Assembly: GCF_002005405.1 (NCBI RefSeq)
Contig: NZ_CP019728.1
Location: 1,703,501 to 1,767,500, forward strand
Reading direction: 5' to 3'
DNA from: Jeotgalibaca dankookensis
GTDB taxonomy: Bacteria > Bacillota > Bacilli > Lactobacillales > Aerococcaceae
DNA length: 64,000 nucleotides
Of this stretch, positions 25,936 through 34,067 are shown piece after piece (positions within the stretch are counted from its first letter, which is position 1; every line of letters starts with the position of its first letter). The translations under genes and the position numbers were made by a program. Below the pieces are notes generated by a model. The model ran no database searches. It was given only the letters and a program-made list of their open reading frames with translations, and was not told the origin of the DNA.

Positions 25936-26033
25936 CCTAACACTCCTTATAAACGTATTTTATAGTTAAAAGTTTGAGAAACAGCTCACATGACTAACCG
26001 TTTTATAAGTTCGCATCTCTCACCTACCTACCT

Positions 26034-26042
26034 ATTATAACA
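26034..26042 (-). promoter_or_regulatory. Extended -10 promoter of the PNP oxidase-like gene
   Basis: TGTTATAAT on the minus strand, about 100 nt before the gene start. No clear -35. Confidence 0.4.
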
Positions 26043-26099
26043 AATACAAGAGGAAATAGGCTTGCAGTTGAAGATCATTTTAGAAATTTAAATTCATTA

Positions 26100-26128
26100 T
26101 TGACACAAAATGAGAAATTGGTTATAGT
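26100..26128 (+). promoter_or_regulatory. Sigma-A promoter of the tandem T-box-metNIQ operon
   Basis: Consensus TTGACA, a 17-nt spacer and TATAGT. It is the only good promoter before the methionine genes, so both T-boxes should lie on one transcript starting near 26135. Confidence 0.8.
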
Positions 26129-26139
26129 TAGTTCATTGA

Positions 26140-26433
26140 AAAACACGTTGAAGAGAAGAGTATATCAAGAAGTCCTTCCATAGAGAGCTTGGTCAGGTGA
26201 AAGCAAGCAAGGAAAGAATGATAGAAGATGGTCTCAGAGTGGCTTGTCCGAATGCATAGCTTTAGGTCAAGACGGGAACGCCCGTTATAGTGTCACAGTA
26301 TCTATCTCGTTTTATAGAGGGTACTGGCTAAGGTACAAGGAGCAATCCTTTTACAAACAAAGGTGGTAACACGAGATTAAACTTTACTCTCGTCCTTTCT
26401 AACACATAATGTGTAGAAAGGACGAGTTTTTTT
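26140..26433 (+). promoter_or_regulatory. First T-box riboswitch (Met) with terminator
   Basis: Stem I carries the AGTA loop-E strand, the distal AGAGAGCTTGG...AGGTGAAAGCAAGC block and, on the 3' side, GAAGATGGTCTCAGAGTGG with an ATG specifier. The T-box sequence AAAGGTGGTAACACGAG (26359-26375) can pair with CTCGTCCTTT as antiterminator. The competing terminator pairs CTCGTCC (26389-26395) with GGACGAG (26420-26426), followed by seven T. Uncharged tRNA-Met would favour read-through. The specifier reading is an inference supported by the operon content. Confidence 0.88.
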
Positions 26434-26442
26434 ATTTTATAG

Positions 26443-26720
26443 ATAAACGCATAGAAGAGGAAAGTACCATTGTTTCTATCTCACAGAGAGCTTGAACAGG
26501 TGAAAACAAGCAGATAGAGCAAGGGGAAAATGGCCTCAGAGTGGCAAAGACGAGCACGTTTGCAAGTCTTTGATGGGTACGCCCATTACAGCGTAGGAGT
26601 GGGATAACCACTTCATGAGAGATTTTCCATGAGGATAATCTAAACAAAGGTGGTAACACGAAGGCTTCTGCACTCGTCCTTGAATCGTTTATTTATAGCG
26701 TATTCGGGATGGGTGTTTTA
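26443..26720 (+). promoter_or_regulatory. Second T-box riboswitch (Met) with terminator, in tandem
   Basis: A second complete T-box begins right after the first terminator. Its Stem I has AGTA, AGAGAGCTTG...AGGTGAAAACAAGC and GGAAAATGGCCTCAGAGTGG, again with ATG in the specifier loop. The T-box AAAGGTGGTAACACGA is at 26646-26661. The terminator pairs ACTCGTCC (26672-26679) with GGATGGGT (26707-26714), with G-T pairs and an inner GAAT/ATTC helix, then GTTTTATT. It is weaker than the first terminator. Confidence 0.85.
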
Positions 26721-26746
26721 TTATTTAAAGGAATGAGGAAGAAAAC

Positions 26747-27823
26747 ATGATTGACTTACAAAATATCGATGTCACATTTAAAGGTGACAAAAAGCAACGT
26801 ATTCATGCTGTTCAAAACGTATCACTTCAGGTTAACAGAGGAGATGTTTATGGCATCGTCGGTTACAGTGGAGCGGGAAAGAGTACTCTAGTTCGAACTA
26901 TTAATCTATTGCAGCGACCTAGTCAAGGCAAAGTAATCGTTAATGACCAAGTGCTAACTGATTTCAATCAAGCTGAACTTCGTGAAGCACGTAAAAAAAT
27001 TGGAATGATCTTCCAACATTTCAACCTAATGGCTTCTAGAACGATTTTTGATAATGTTGCCTTTCCACTTAAACGTTCAACTTTAAGCCGTCAAGAAGTA
27101 ACGGATAAAGTGACCAACCTTTTAGAATTAGTTGGGTTAGCTGATAAAGCAAGTGCCTACCCTTCACAATTATCGGGCGGGCAAAAACAACGGGTTGCCA
27201 TTGCACGATCACTAGCGAATGACCCCGAAGTATTACTTTGTGACGAGGCAACTAGTGCATTAGATCCAAAGACAACTTCATCGATTCTAGAATTATTAAA
27301 GAAACTCAACAAAGAATTGAATTTAACAATTGTTATTATTACACATGAGATGCAAGTTGTTAAAGAAATTTGTAATAAAGTAGCTGTTATGGAAGACGGT
27401 TATGTTATTGAAAGTGGCTCTTTATTAGATATTTTTACAAATCCACAAAATCAATTGACCAAAGATTTCATAAATACGGCTACACATGTTGATCAAGGAA
27501 TAGAAACTGTCTTGACGCATCCAACCTTATTAAACTTAGATAAAGATGATGAGCTAGTTAAACTTTCCTTCGTAGGTGGTTCAACAGGAGAACCGCTCAT
27601 TGCGAAATTAAGTAATGATTTTCAAGTTGAGGCAAATATATTATTTGGAAACGTCGAAATCTTACAAGATGTTCCGGTTGGAACGCTTCTATTAACACTT
27701 TCTGGTTTACCTGAAAAGATTAACCAAGCTATTACTTATTTACAAACGAACGATGTTTCCGTTGAAACAATAAGCTATGAAATAATAAAATCAAAACGTT
27801 ATATGAAAGGAGCAGATGAATAA
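26747..27823 (+). CDS. metN: Methionine ABC transporter ATP-binding protein
   Basis: A 358-residue ATPase of the MetNIQ importer for methionine and its D-isomer or sulfoxide. Walker [10 protein letters not shown] (about residues 38-46), Q loop IFQHFNLM, signature [16 protein letters not shown] (about 143-158), Walker [15 protein letters not shown] and the H-loop ITHEM are visible. The C-terminal 90 residues form a NIL domain, which in this family binds methionine and inhibits transport (trans-inhibition). First gene after the T-boxes; its stop overlaps the metI start in TAATG. Confidence 0.96.
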   Translation: MIDLQNIDVTFKGDKKQRIHAVQNVSLQVNRGDVYGIVGYSGAGKSTLVRTINLLQRPSQGKVIVNDQVLTDFNQAELREARKKIGMIFQHFNLMASRTIFDNVAFPLKRSTLSRQEVTDKVTNLLELVGLADKASAYPSQLSGGQKQRVAIARSLANDPEVLLCDEATSALDPKTTSSILELLKKLNKELNLTIVIITHEMQVVKEICNKVAVMEDGYVIESGSLLDIFTNPQNQLTKDFINTATHVDQGIETVLTHPTLLNLDKDDELVKLSFVGGSTGEPLIAKLSNDFQVEANILFGNVEILQDVPVGTLLLTLSGLPEKINQAITYLQTNDVSVETISYEIIKSKRYMKGADE

Positions 27824-28500
27824 TGTCATTTCTTGATCAATTATTACCGAACGTCACACCCATTTGGGATATTGTTTGGCAAAGTTTATGGGAAACCCTA
27901 TATATGACCCTTGCAACGGGATTAATTGCCGGTTTACTCGGAATCATGTTAGGCATTGTCCTACTGGTTACAGATGAGAATGGATTATTAGCGAATCCTG
28001 TTCTTTATAATATCTTAGATAAAGTGGTTAATATTTTCCGCTCTCTACCCTTTATTATCTTGGTCGCGCTTATCTATCCCTTTACACGCCTAGTGGTTGG
28101 AACGGCAATTGGTACAACGGCCTCCTTGGTTCCTTTAGTTATTTCAACCGTTCCCTTCTTCGCACGGCAAATTCAAAACGCCCTTTTGGAAGTAGACCCT
28201 GGAATCGTTGAAGCAGCGCAAGCAATGGGAACGAGTAATTTGGATATTATCTTTCGGGTTTACCTAAAAGAAGGATTAGCTTCAATTATCCGTGTTTCTG
28301 CTGTTACGATTATTAACTTAATCGGTTTGACCGCTATGGCAGGTGCCATTGGAGGCGGTGGTCTCGGGAATTTAGCAATATCACGCGGCTATAACCGTTA
28401 CCAAAGTGATGTCATATTCGTCGCAACTGTACTCATTTTAATTATTGTCTTTATTAGTCAAGCAATTGGTAATTATCTTGTTAAAAAAGTAAGTCATTAA
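27823..28500 (+). CDS. metI: Methionine ABC transporter permease
   Basis: A 225-residue inner-membrane permease with about five hydrophobic segments. The EAA loop that docks onto MetN reads EAAQAMGTSNLDIIFRVYLKE (about residues 127-147). AGAIGGGGLGNLAISRGYNRYQ, near residue 170, is typical for MetI/MetP. The gene overlaps metN by one base and has AAAGGAG in the metN end. Confidence 0.95.
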   Translation: MSFLDQLLPNVTPIWDIVWQSLWETLYMTLATGLIAGLLGIMLGIVLLVTDENGLLANPVLYNILDKVVNIFRSLPFIILVALIYPFTRLVVGTAIGTTASLVPLVISTVPFFARQIQNALLEVDPGIVEAAQAMGTSNLDIIFRVYLKEGLASIIRVSAVTIINLIGLTAMAGAIGGGGLGNLAISRGYNRYQSDVIFVATVLILIIVFISQAIGNYLVKKVSH

Positions 28501-28522
28501 AAAAGAGAAAAGAGGAAAAAAA

Positions 28523-29353
28523 ATGAATAAAAAAATGATTGGTTTAACAGCAAGTTTGGCACTCTTCTTAGCAGCTTGTGGATCAGAGGGTACTTCTGAG
28601 GAGTCAACCACAGGATCTGAATCAGTTTCTGTAGGAGTTGTCAGTGAGGTAGAGGTCGAAGTTTGGGAGAATGTTAAAGAGCGTCTAGCAGATGATGGGG
28701 TTGATTTAACAATTGAACAGTTTGGTGATTATGTACAACCAAATCTTGCCGTACAGTCTGGTGATATTGATTTAAATGCGTTCCAACATGTCGCCTATTT
28801 AGAGTCCTTTAATGAGGATAACGATGGTGATTTAACTCCCATTGGTTTTACGTATGTATCTCCACTTGGTCTCTATTCAGATCGTGTAACCGATTATAAG
28901 GACTTGGCAGATGGGGCTGAAATTGCTATTCCGAATGATGTAACAAATGGTGGACGCGCCTTACTGCTATTACAGTCACTGGGGTTAATTACACTTGATG
29001 AAGCTGCTGGTACAGAGGCAACCTTAAGTGATATTAGTGAAAACCCTAAAAATTTGGTAATTACTGAAATTGATGCCGCTCAAACAGCACGTACCTTACC
29101 CGATGTAGATGCAGCCGTTATTAATACCAATTTTGCAACTGATTCGGGATTAAATCCTAGTCAGGATGCTTTATTCTTAGACACCGATAATATTTCTGAA
29201 GTTAATGAAATTTATAAAAATGTTATTGCCACACGTAGTGAGGACGCTGAGAACGAAACTTATTTAAAAGTAGTCCAAGCTTATCAAACTGAAGAAACGG
29301 CAGCTCTATTGGAAGAAGCGACAAGTGGTAACGATGTTCCTGCTTGGGATTAA
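28523..29353 (+). CDS. metQ: Methionine-binding lipoprotein
   Basis: A 276-residue NlpA/MetQ-family substrate-binding lipoprotein. A hydrophobic signal ends in the lipobox LAAC (cysteine at residue 19), so it is anchored to the outer face of the membrane. Family motifs are VSVGVVSEVEVEVWENV, DIDLNAFQHVAYLESFN, PLGLYSD, AIPNDVTNGGRALLLLQ and DAAVINTNFA. It feeds methionine to MetN-MetI. AGAGG ribosome binding site; 22 nt after metI. Confidence 0.95.
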   Translation: MNKKMIGLTASLALFLAACGSEGTSEESTTGSESVSVGVVSEVEVEVWENVKERLADDGVDLTIEQFGDYVQPNLAVQSGDIDLNAFQHVAYLESFNEDNDGDLTPIGFTYVSPLGLYSDRVTDYKDLADGAEIAIPNDVTNGGRALLLLQSLGLITLDEAAGTEATLSDISENPKNLVITEIDAAQTARTLPDVDAAVINTNFATDSGLNPSQDALFLDTDNISEVNEIYKNVIATRSEDAENETYLKVVQAYQTEETAALLEEATSGNDVPAWD

Positions 29354-29378
29354 GTTATAAAAAATCGAGGTGTCCATA

Positions 29379-30108
29379 ATGTTCAAAAAGAAATTTTTGT
29401 CTCATTTTTTACTCGTTGGTGGCTTATTTCTAACTGCTTGTGCGAATAATGAAGATATCAACCAAGTAACACTTGGTGTTGTAGGTGAAAATAATGAGGT
29501 ATGGGAATATGTCGTTGATGAATTAATGGAAAAAGAGAACATTCAACTTAACCTGCAAACTTTTACAGATTACGCGACCCCTAACAAAGCATTAGCAGAT
29601 GGTTCCATTGATTTAAATGCGTTTCAGACCGAAATTTTTCTAGATGAATTTAATAAAACAGCTGATCAAGATTTGCAGGTCATCGGCTATTCCTAATGAC
29701 CCATCTAATGGAGGGCGTGCGCTACGCTTACTTGAAACGGCTGACTTAATCACATTGGATCCGCAAGCGGGATTAGCCCCTACTGTTGATGATATCACTG
29801 CTAATCCTTTAAATCTGATAATTGAAGAATTGGACTCTTCTCAAACAGCACGAGCACTTGAAGATGTAGATGCTTCTGTGATTAACAGTGGCATGGCCGT
29901 TGACGCTGGCTTTTTCCCATCAGAAGACGCTATTTTTCTAGAGCCTGTTACAGAAGAATCCGTTCCTTACTACAATGTTATTGCAGCACACCCTGATAAT
30001 GTTGATAAAGATACCTTTAAAACAATTGTCGCTTATTACCAAACCGATGCGACTGCTGCCGTTATCAAAGAAGCTTCAAAAGGTTCGCAATTTCCAATTT
30101 GGGAGTAA
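29379..30108 (+). pseudogene. Second metQ, broken by an internal deletion and frameshift
   Basis: A second MetQ-type lipoprotein gene follows metQ. It begins at an ATG (29379) with GAGG 8 nt upstream, a signal and lipobox LTAC, and DGSIDLNAFQTEIFLDEFN. It stops at TAA 29694-29696 after QDLQVIGYS. The rest of the family sequence, from AIPNDPSNGGRALRLLE to the normal end SQFPIWE, continues in another frame to 30108. Compared with the intact paralogue, about 26 residues (roughly 80 bp) are missing at the junction near 29684-29690, including the PLGLYSD region. The 105-residue product lacks most of the binding fold. Confidence 0.88.
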
Positions 30109-30124
30109 CAAAAAGGAGGAAATC

Positions 30125-31306
30125 ATGATTACACAAGCAAAAATTCATGAACGTATTAGTGACCAAGAAGCTTATATCACGAATTTACGCCGTCATTTCC
30201 ACCAGCATCCAGAATTGAGCTTACAAGAATATGAGACCATTAAACGAATTAAAGAAGAGTTGGATAATCTTGGACTTCCTTATCAATCTGTTGGTGAAAC
30301 AGGTGTTTTAGCTACTTTAGAAGGTGGAAAGGGCCCCGGTAAAAAACTTTTATTACGAGCGGATATCGACGCTCTACCAATGGATGATTTAACCGGACAA
30401 GCGTACACTTCTATTAACGCTGGCGTTAATCATGCTTGTGGACACGATGGCCATATCGCCGCTCTAATGGGTGCTGTTCACGTTTTGAAAGATATTCAAG
30501 ACGAGATTAAAGGAACGATTATGGTTGCCTTTCAACCTGCCGAAGAAATTGGAGCTGGAGCCCGTCAATTCGTCCGTGGTGGTTTTGTTAATGATGTGGA
30601 TCATGTGTTCGGTTTGCATCTCAGTTCTCGTCATGCGCTAGGAAAAATCATTGCAACGCCAGGACCTTCTAATGCATCTTGTGATATTTTTAAAATCACA
30701 GTCCATGGTAAAAGCAGCCACGTTGCCAACCCCGTGCTTGGACGAGATGCTTTGGTAAGCGCAGCTGCAATTGTAGGCGAACTGCAAACCATTGTTTCCC
30801 GCGAAACGAAACCCAGCGATGAAGTCGTACTTGGAATTGGCGTTTTACGTGCAGGTACGAATTACAATATTATCGCAAATGAAGCGTTTATAGAAGGTAC
30901 GGTTCGTACCTTTGATTCCAAGGTGAGAGCTCACGTTTTAGAGGCAGTAGAAAGAATCGCACGCTTAACAGCGCAAGCACATCGGACAGAGGTTTCATTT
31001 TCTAACTATGATGCAGCAGCTCCTTTAATAAATGATGTGGATGCTGCACAAGCTGCCTATGAAGTAGCTGCTAAGATTGTTGGAGCAGAAAATGTTATTC
31101 AAGACGAACCAAAAAGTATGAGTGCAGATGATTTTGCTGACTTTTTAGCAGTTGCACCAGGTGTTTACTGCTTTGTGGGAACTCAGAGTAGTCAAGAAAC
31201 AGCTTTTAGTCATCACCACCAGCAATTTGACATCGATGAGAGAGGCTTACTTCATGCCGCTGAGCTTCACGTCAGCTATGCTTTAAACTATTTATCTAAT
31301 CAATAA
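30125..31306 (+). CDS. M20-family metallopeptidase/amidohydrolase
   Basis: A 393-residue two-domain M20 enzyme. Metal-site motifs are LLLRADIDALPM (about residues 75-86), NHACGHDGHIAAL (about 101-113), AFQPAEEIGAGARQF, FGLHLSSRH and SHHHQQFDIDE near the end. A dimerisation domain (about 190-300) is present. Members hydrolyse N-acyl amino acids or small peptides. As the last gene of the metNIQ operon it may release methionine from N-acyl or peptide forms; that is inference. Start: ATG at 30125 after AAAGGAGG. Its stop codon touches the IS terminal repeat. Confidence 0.87.
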   Translation: MITQAKIHERISDQEAYITNLRRHFHQHPELSLQEYETIKRIKEELDNLGLPYQSVGETGVLATLEGGKGPGKKLLLRADIDALPMDDLTGQAYTSINAGVNHACGHDGHIAALMGAVHVLKDIQDEIKGTIMVAFQPAEEIGAGARQFVRGGFVNDVDHVFGLHLSSRHALGKIIATPGPSNASCDIFKITVHGKSSHVANPVLGRDALVSAAAIVGELQTIVSRETKPSDEVVLGIGVLRAGTNYNIIANEAFIEGTVRTFDSKVRAHVLEAVERIARLTAQAHRTEVSFSNYDAAAPLINDVDAAQAAYEVAAKIVGAENVIQDEPKSMSADDFADFLAVAPGVYCFVGTQSSQETAFSHHHQQFDIDERGLLHAAELHVSYALNYLSNQ

Positions 31307-31324
31307 AAAGAGGCTGGGACAAAA
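31305..31324. repeat. Left terminal inverted repeat of the IS element
   Basis: AAAAAGAGGCTGGGACAAAA, identical over 20 of 20 bases to the reverse complement of 33049-33068. Similarity continues after a gap with AGCTAA. Confidence 0.85.
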
Positions 31325-31334
31325 TATCTCAGCT

Positions 31335-31380
31335 AACCAAAAAGATGAATGAGTTCAAAAACTCAATCATCTTTTTGGTT
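31335..31380 (-). terminator. Terminator hairpin inside the left IS end, after the transposase gene
   Basis: A 21-nt arm from 31335 pairs almost perfectly with 31360-31380 (AACCAAAAAGATGA / TCATCTTTTTGGTT ends). It lies just past the transposase stop on the minus strand and could also stop plus-strand read-through from the M20 gene. Confidence 0.7.
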
Positions 31381-31406
31381 TTGTATTAAAAAGTCGCGTA
31401 ATTCTG

Positions 31407-32930
31407 TTAACTAGCCTTCCTTAGATTATATTTTCTCAAGTTATTGGCCATCAAGGCCAATTCAATATCAACTTTTACCTTTTCTTTTCCACGTAAATGG
31501 AATCGAGTGAAACCCAAATTAGCCTTTATCTGGCCAAAAACAGGCTCAACATCGATTTTGCGTTGTGCAAAAATCCGAGACCTTTCGGGCGATAAAAGCT
31601 TACTCGTTTCTTGTTCTTTTAATTCCTCATAGTGCCAATTATAGTTAAATGATTTTTGGGGGGCTTCTTCCGGATTAGTCGGTTTATATACATGGATTAT
31701 CTGAACGAAACCACTCGTGTTCTTCTTGCGGCTGATATGGCTGAAATAATATTTCGTACCATCCGGATGGACAAAATAATTTTCTTCCACCACATACTCC
31801 CAATTTTTTCTGTTTTTATCTGATGATTTATAACTACGCTTTTGTTCTTTATCAAACGCATTATATTTGATAAGGTGTTCCACATCAATTTGGTCCAAGT
31901 AATCCAGGTTTTCCTCACTGCCATATCCAGCATCAGCTACAATGGTCTTCGGTAAAATGGTCAAGGAATCTACAAAAGGGATGAGTGTCCGCATATCCGT
32001 AGGATTAGGAAACACCCCGACGGCCAAAGCGAATTGGTTTTCAGTACCAATTTGAATATTGTATCCTGCCTTAAGTTGTCCATTTTGCATATAGTCATCT
32101 TTCATTCGCATAAACGTAGCGTCGGTATCCGTTTTTGAGAAGCTGTTCCGATCCTCAAAAACTTGTTCATACGCCGCATATTTTTTCTTACGTGGAATAA
32201 AGTCATTAACCAATTTACGCAAGTGTTTCTTTAGCGTCCGTCGTCTTTGCTTTTTAGGGTTTTTCCCTTTAACTGGATTCGCCTCGATGTCACTAGACAG
32301 GTCTTGAATTTCTTGCTCAATGATAGTGGCAATTTCTTCCAACTCAGCGGTGGACAGTTCATCAGAATCATCAATCTGCATGGCTTGGTCAACCAATGGT
32401 TGAATTTCTTCCTTAAAGTACTGCATCGCCTTTTCTTTAAGGGAAGCTTTGTATCTCTCAATGGCCTTTTTCCAGACAAAAGAAAACTTATTGGCATTTG
32501 CTTCAATTTTCGTGCCATCAACGAAGAGGGTTTCCATCGTGACCATATTTTCTGTCTTCAGTTTCGCTGCAAATTCCGCAAACAATTCCGGTAACAGATT
32601 TTGGCAAAACAGTGATGACCGAAACCGGTTGATTGTACGGTAGGAAATCGTTTCTTGGCTTACCAACCACATCATAGCGATGTTCTCCAACATCGTCTTT
32701 TCCATTTTCCGTCCCGAGAAGATACCTTCCGAGTAGGCGAATAACAAAGCCTTGATAAGCAAACGCGGGTGATAACCAGGCCTTCCTTCGGAAGCCTCGA
32801 ATAAAGGATAGGCAGACCAATCTAACGATTCAATAAATTCATCGATAACAAAAACAAGATGGTCTTGGGGAAGCAAAGCGGATAATTCCAATGGTAAAGT
32901 GGTTTGGTTTGTGTTATATTTTTTATACAT
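31407..32930 (-). CDS. IS1182-family transposase
   Basis: A 507-residue DDE transposase. The N-terminal domain has DHLVFVIDEFIE and GRPGYHPRLLIKALLFAYSEG (about residues 48-68), the DUF772-like part. The catalytic domain contains LFVDGTKIEANANK (about 136-149, first Asp), KTIVADAGYGSEENLDYL (about 330, second Asp) and a C-terminal ERSRIFAQRKIDVEPVFGQIK block with the Glu. It appears full length and intact, so the element may be active. Start: ATG at 32930, 9 nt after AGGAGG. Confidence 0.92.
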   Translation of the reverse strand: MYKKYNTNQTTLPLELSALLPQDHLVFVIDEFIESLDWSAYPLFEASEGRPGYHPRLLIKALLFAYSEGIFSGRKMEKTMLENIAMMWLVSQETISYRTINRFRSSLFCQNLLPELFAEFAAKLKTENMVTMETLFVDGTKIEANANKFSFVWKKAIERYKASLKEKAMQYFKEEIQPLVDQAMQIDDSDELSTAELEEIATIIEQEIQDLSSDIEANPVKGKNPKKQRRRTLKKHLRKLVNDFIPRKKKYAAYEQVFEDRNSFSKTDTDATFMRMKDDYMQNGQLKAGYNIQIGTENQFALAVGVFPNPTDMRTLIPFVDSLTILPKTIVADAGYGSEENLDYLDQIDVEHLIKYNAFDKEQKRSYKSSDKNRKNWEYVVEENYFVHPDGTKYYFSHISRKKNTSGFVQIIHVYKPTNPEEAPQKSFNYNWHYEELKEQETSKLLSPERSRIFAQRKIDVEPVFGQIKANLGFTRFHLRGKEKVKVDIELALMANNLRKYNLRKAS

Positions 32931-32988
32931 AAGAAAGCCCCTCCTGAATGTATTTGTCGTTATTTACATTATACTAGGTGGCTTTCTT
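32931..32988 (-). promoter_or_regulatory. Transposase promoter and read-through-sensitive hairpin
   Basis: A TATAAT (-10) lies at 32973-32968 on the minus strand, so transcripts should start near 32961. Upstream of it, AAGAAAGCC (32988-32980) is complementary to GGCTTTCTT (32939-32931), the nine bases between AGGAGG and the ATG. Only transcripts entering from outside the element would contain both arms and could form the hairpin, masking initiation. No good -35 is visible. Confidence 0.55.
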
Positions 32989-33004
32989 TTTTTATACCAA
33001 TAAC

Positions 33005-33039
33005 AAAGCAGCCCGGAAGAAAAACTTCCGGGCTGCTTT
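33005..33039. terminator. Strong hairpin in the right IS end
   Basis: AAAGCAGCCCGGAAG (33005-33019) pairs perfectly with CTTCCGGGCTGCTTT (33025-33039). On the plus strand it ends in a T run; on the minus strand it would weaken read-through from nrdF into the transposase gene. Confidence 0.7.
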
Positions 33040-33048
33040 TTAGCTAGG

Positions 33049-33068
33049 TTTTGTCCCAGCCTCTTTTT
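33049..33068. repeat. Right terminal inverted repeat of the IS element
   Basis: TTTTGTCCCAGCCTCTTTTT, perfect inverse of the left end. Its last base is the first base of the nrdF stop codon on the minus strand. Confidence 0.85.
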
Positions 33069-34051
33069 TAAAAGTCATAATCAGAGTCTTTCATTGTTTC
33101 TACGTCAGACAGTAAATAGCCATTCCCGACTGAACTGAAAAAGTCCATGTTACTAGTAGTTGTTGAAATCCCATTCATAACAATCGGATCCACGTCTTCA
33201 ACTGTTTCAGAAAAGAAAGGATTTAGGCCTAGGTTCATTAGTGCTTTGTTGGCGTTATATTTCAAAAACACCTTCACATTTTCAGACCACCCTACTTCAT
33301 CGTATAACTCTTCTGTATAGCGTGACTCATTTTGATATAAGTCCAACAACAAATCATAGACCCAATCCGTCATTTCTTGACGCTCTTCATCAGCTAATTC
33401 ATCCATCCCTAAACGGAATTTGTAGCCGATATAAGTGCCATGAACACTTTCATCACGTAGAATTAAACGGATAATTTCTGCCACGTTAACCATTTTCCCA
33501 TTGCCCATATACCAAAGTGGTGCATAAAAACCAGAGTAGAATAGGAAAGATTCTAAAAGGACACTGGTTGCTTTCTTTTGTAAAGGCGTTCCATTTAAAT
33601 AAATATCGCGAATGACATTCGCTTTGTATTGGAGATATTTATTTTCTTCTGTCCAGCGAAAAATTTCATTGATTTCAGCTGGTGAACATAAGGTTGAAAA
33701 AATAGTGGAATAGCTTTTTGCATGGACTTGTTCCATAAATTGAATGTTAGTTAAGACTGCTATTTCATGTTGGGTTTTAGCATCTTTCAAAATTTGAGCA
33801 TTCCCATCTTCACCTTGTAAGGTGTCTAGCATGGTCAAACCACCGAACACCTTATTGAAAAGTGTTTTTTCTGCTTCACTCAATTTGGACCAGTCACTCA
33901 AATCATTAGAAGGTACCATCCTAGTATCTAGCCAAAACTGGGATGTCAACTTCTCCCAGGTTAGTTTATCAACCATGTCTTCTACTTCGTTCCAATTAAT
34001 TGATTTATAGGAAGTAGTTGGATCATGTTGGCGCTTGTTCAATCTTATCAT
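33068..34051 (-). CDS. nrdF: Class Ib ribonucleotide reductase beta subunit
   Basis: A 327-residue di-metal (Mn or Fe) radical protein for aerobic dNTP synthesis. Ligand regions are LTMLDTLQGEDG (about residues 61-72), EQVHAKSYSTIF (about 97-108, with the radical tyrosine) and LILRDESVHGTYIGYKF (about 190-206). Start: ATG at 34051 with AAAGGAAG upstream, giving MIRLNKRQHDP; a longer frame to 34168 only shadows nrdE. Last gene of the nrd operon, 16 nt after nrdE. Its stop abuts the IS element. Confidence 0.95.
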   Translation of the reverse strand: MIRLNKRQHDPTTSYKSINWNEVEDMVDKLTWEKLTSQFWLDTRMVPSNDLSDWSKLSEAEKTLFNKVFGGLTMLDTLQGEDGNAQILKDAKTQHEIAVLTNIQFMEQVHAKSYSTIFSTLCSPAEINEIFRWTEENKYLQYKANVIRDIYLNGTPLQKKATSVLLESFLFYSGFYAPLWYMGNGKMVNVAEIIRLILRDESVHGTYIGYKFRLGMDELADEERQEMTDWVYDLLLDLYQNESRYTEELYDEVGWSENVKVFLKYNANKALMNLGLNPFFSETVEDVDPIVMNGISTTTSNMDFFSSVGNGYLLSDVETMKDSDYDF

Positions 34052-34067
34052 GTCAGTTCTTCCTTTC

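Larger units (their letters stand above)
31305..33068. mobile_element. IS1182-family insertion sequence
   Basis: About 1.76 kb bounded by 20-bp perfect inverted repeats (31305-31324 and 33049-33068) and carrying one transposase gene. It lies exactly between the stop codons of the M20 peptidase and nrdF. The ends have the form of the two arms of an intrinsic terminator (AGAGGCTGGGAC / GTCCCAGCCTCT with A and T flanks), so the element may have entered the loop of such a terminator or may use it as its own ends. Each end also has an internal hairpin. No clear target duplication can be read. Confidence 0.85.

Noticed and set aside
26432..26659. A 75-codon minus-strand frame
   Set aside because: It is antisense to the second T-box riboswitch and has no ribosome binding site.
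29644..30108. A separate 154-codon gene
   Set aside because: It is the C-terminal half of the broken second metQ, in a shifted frame, without an own ribosome binding site.
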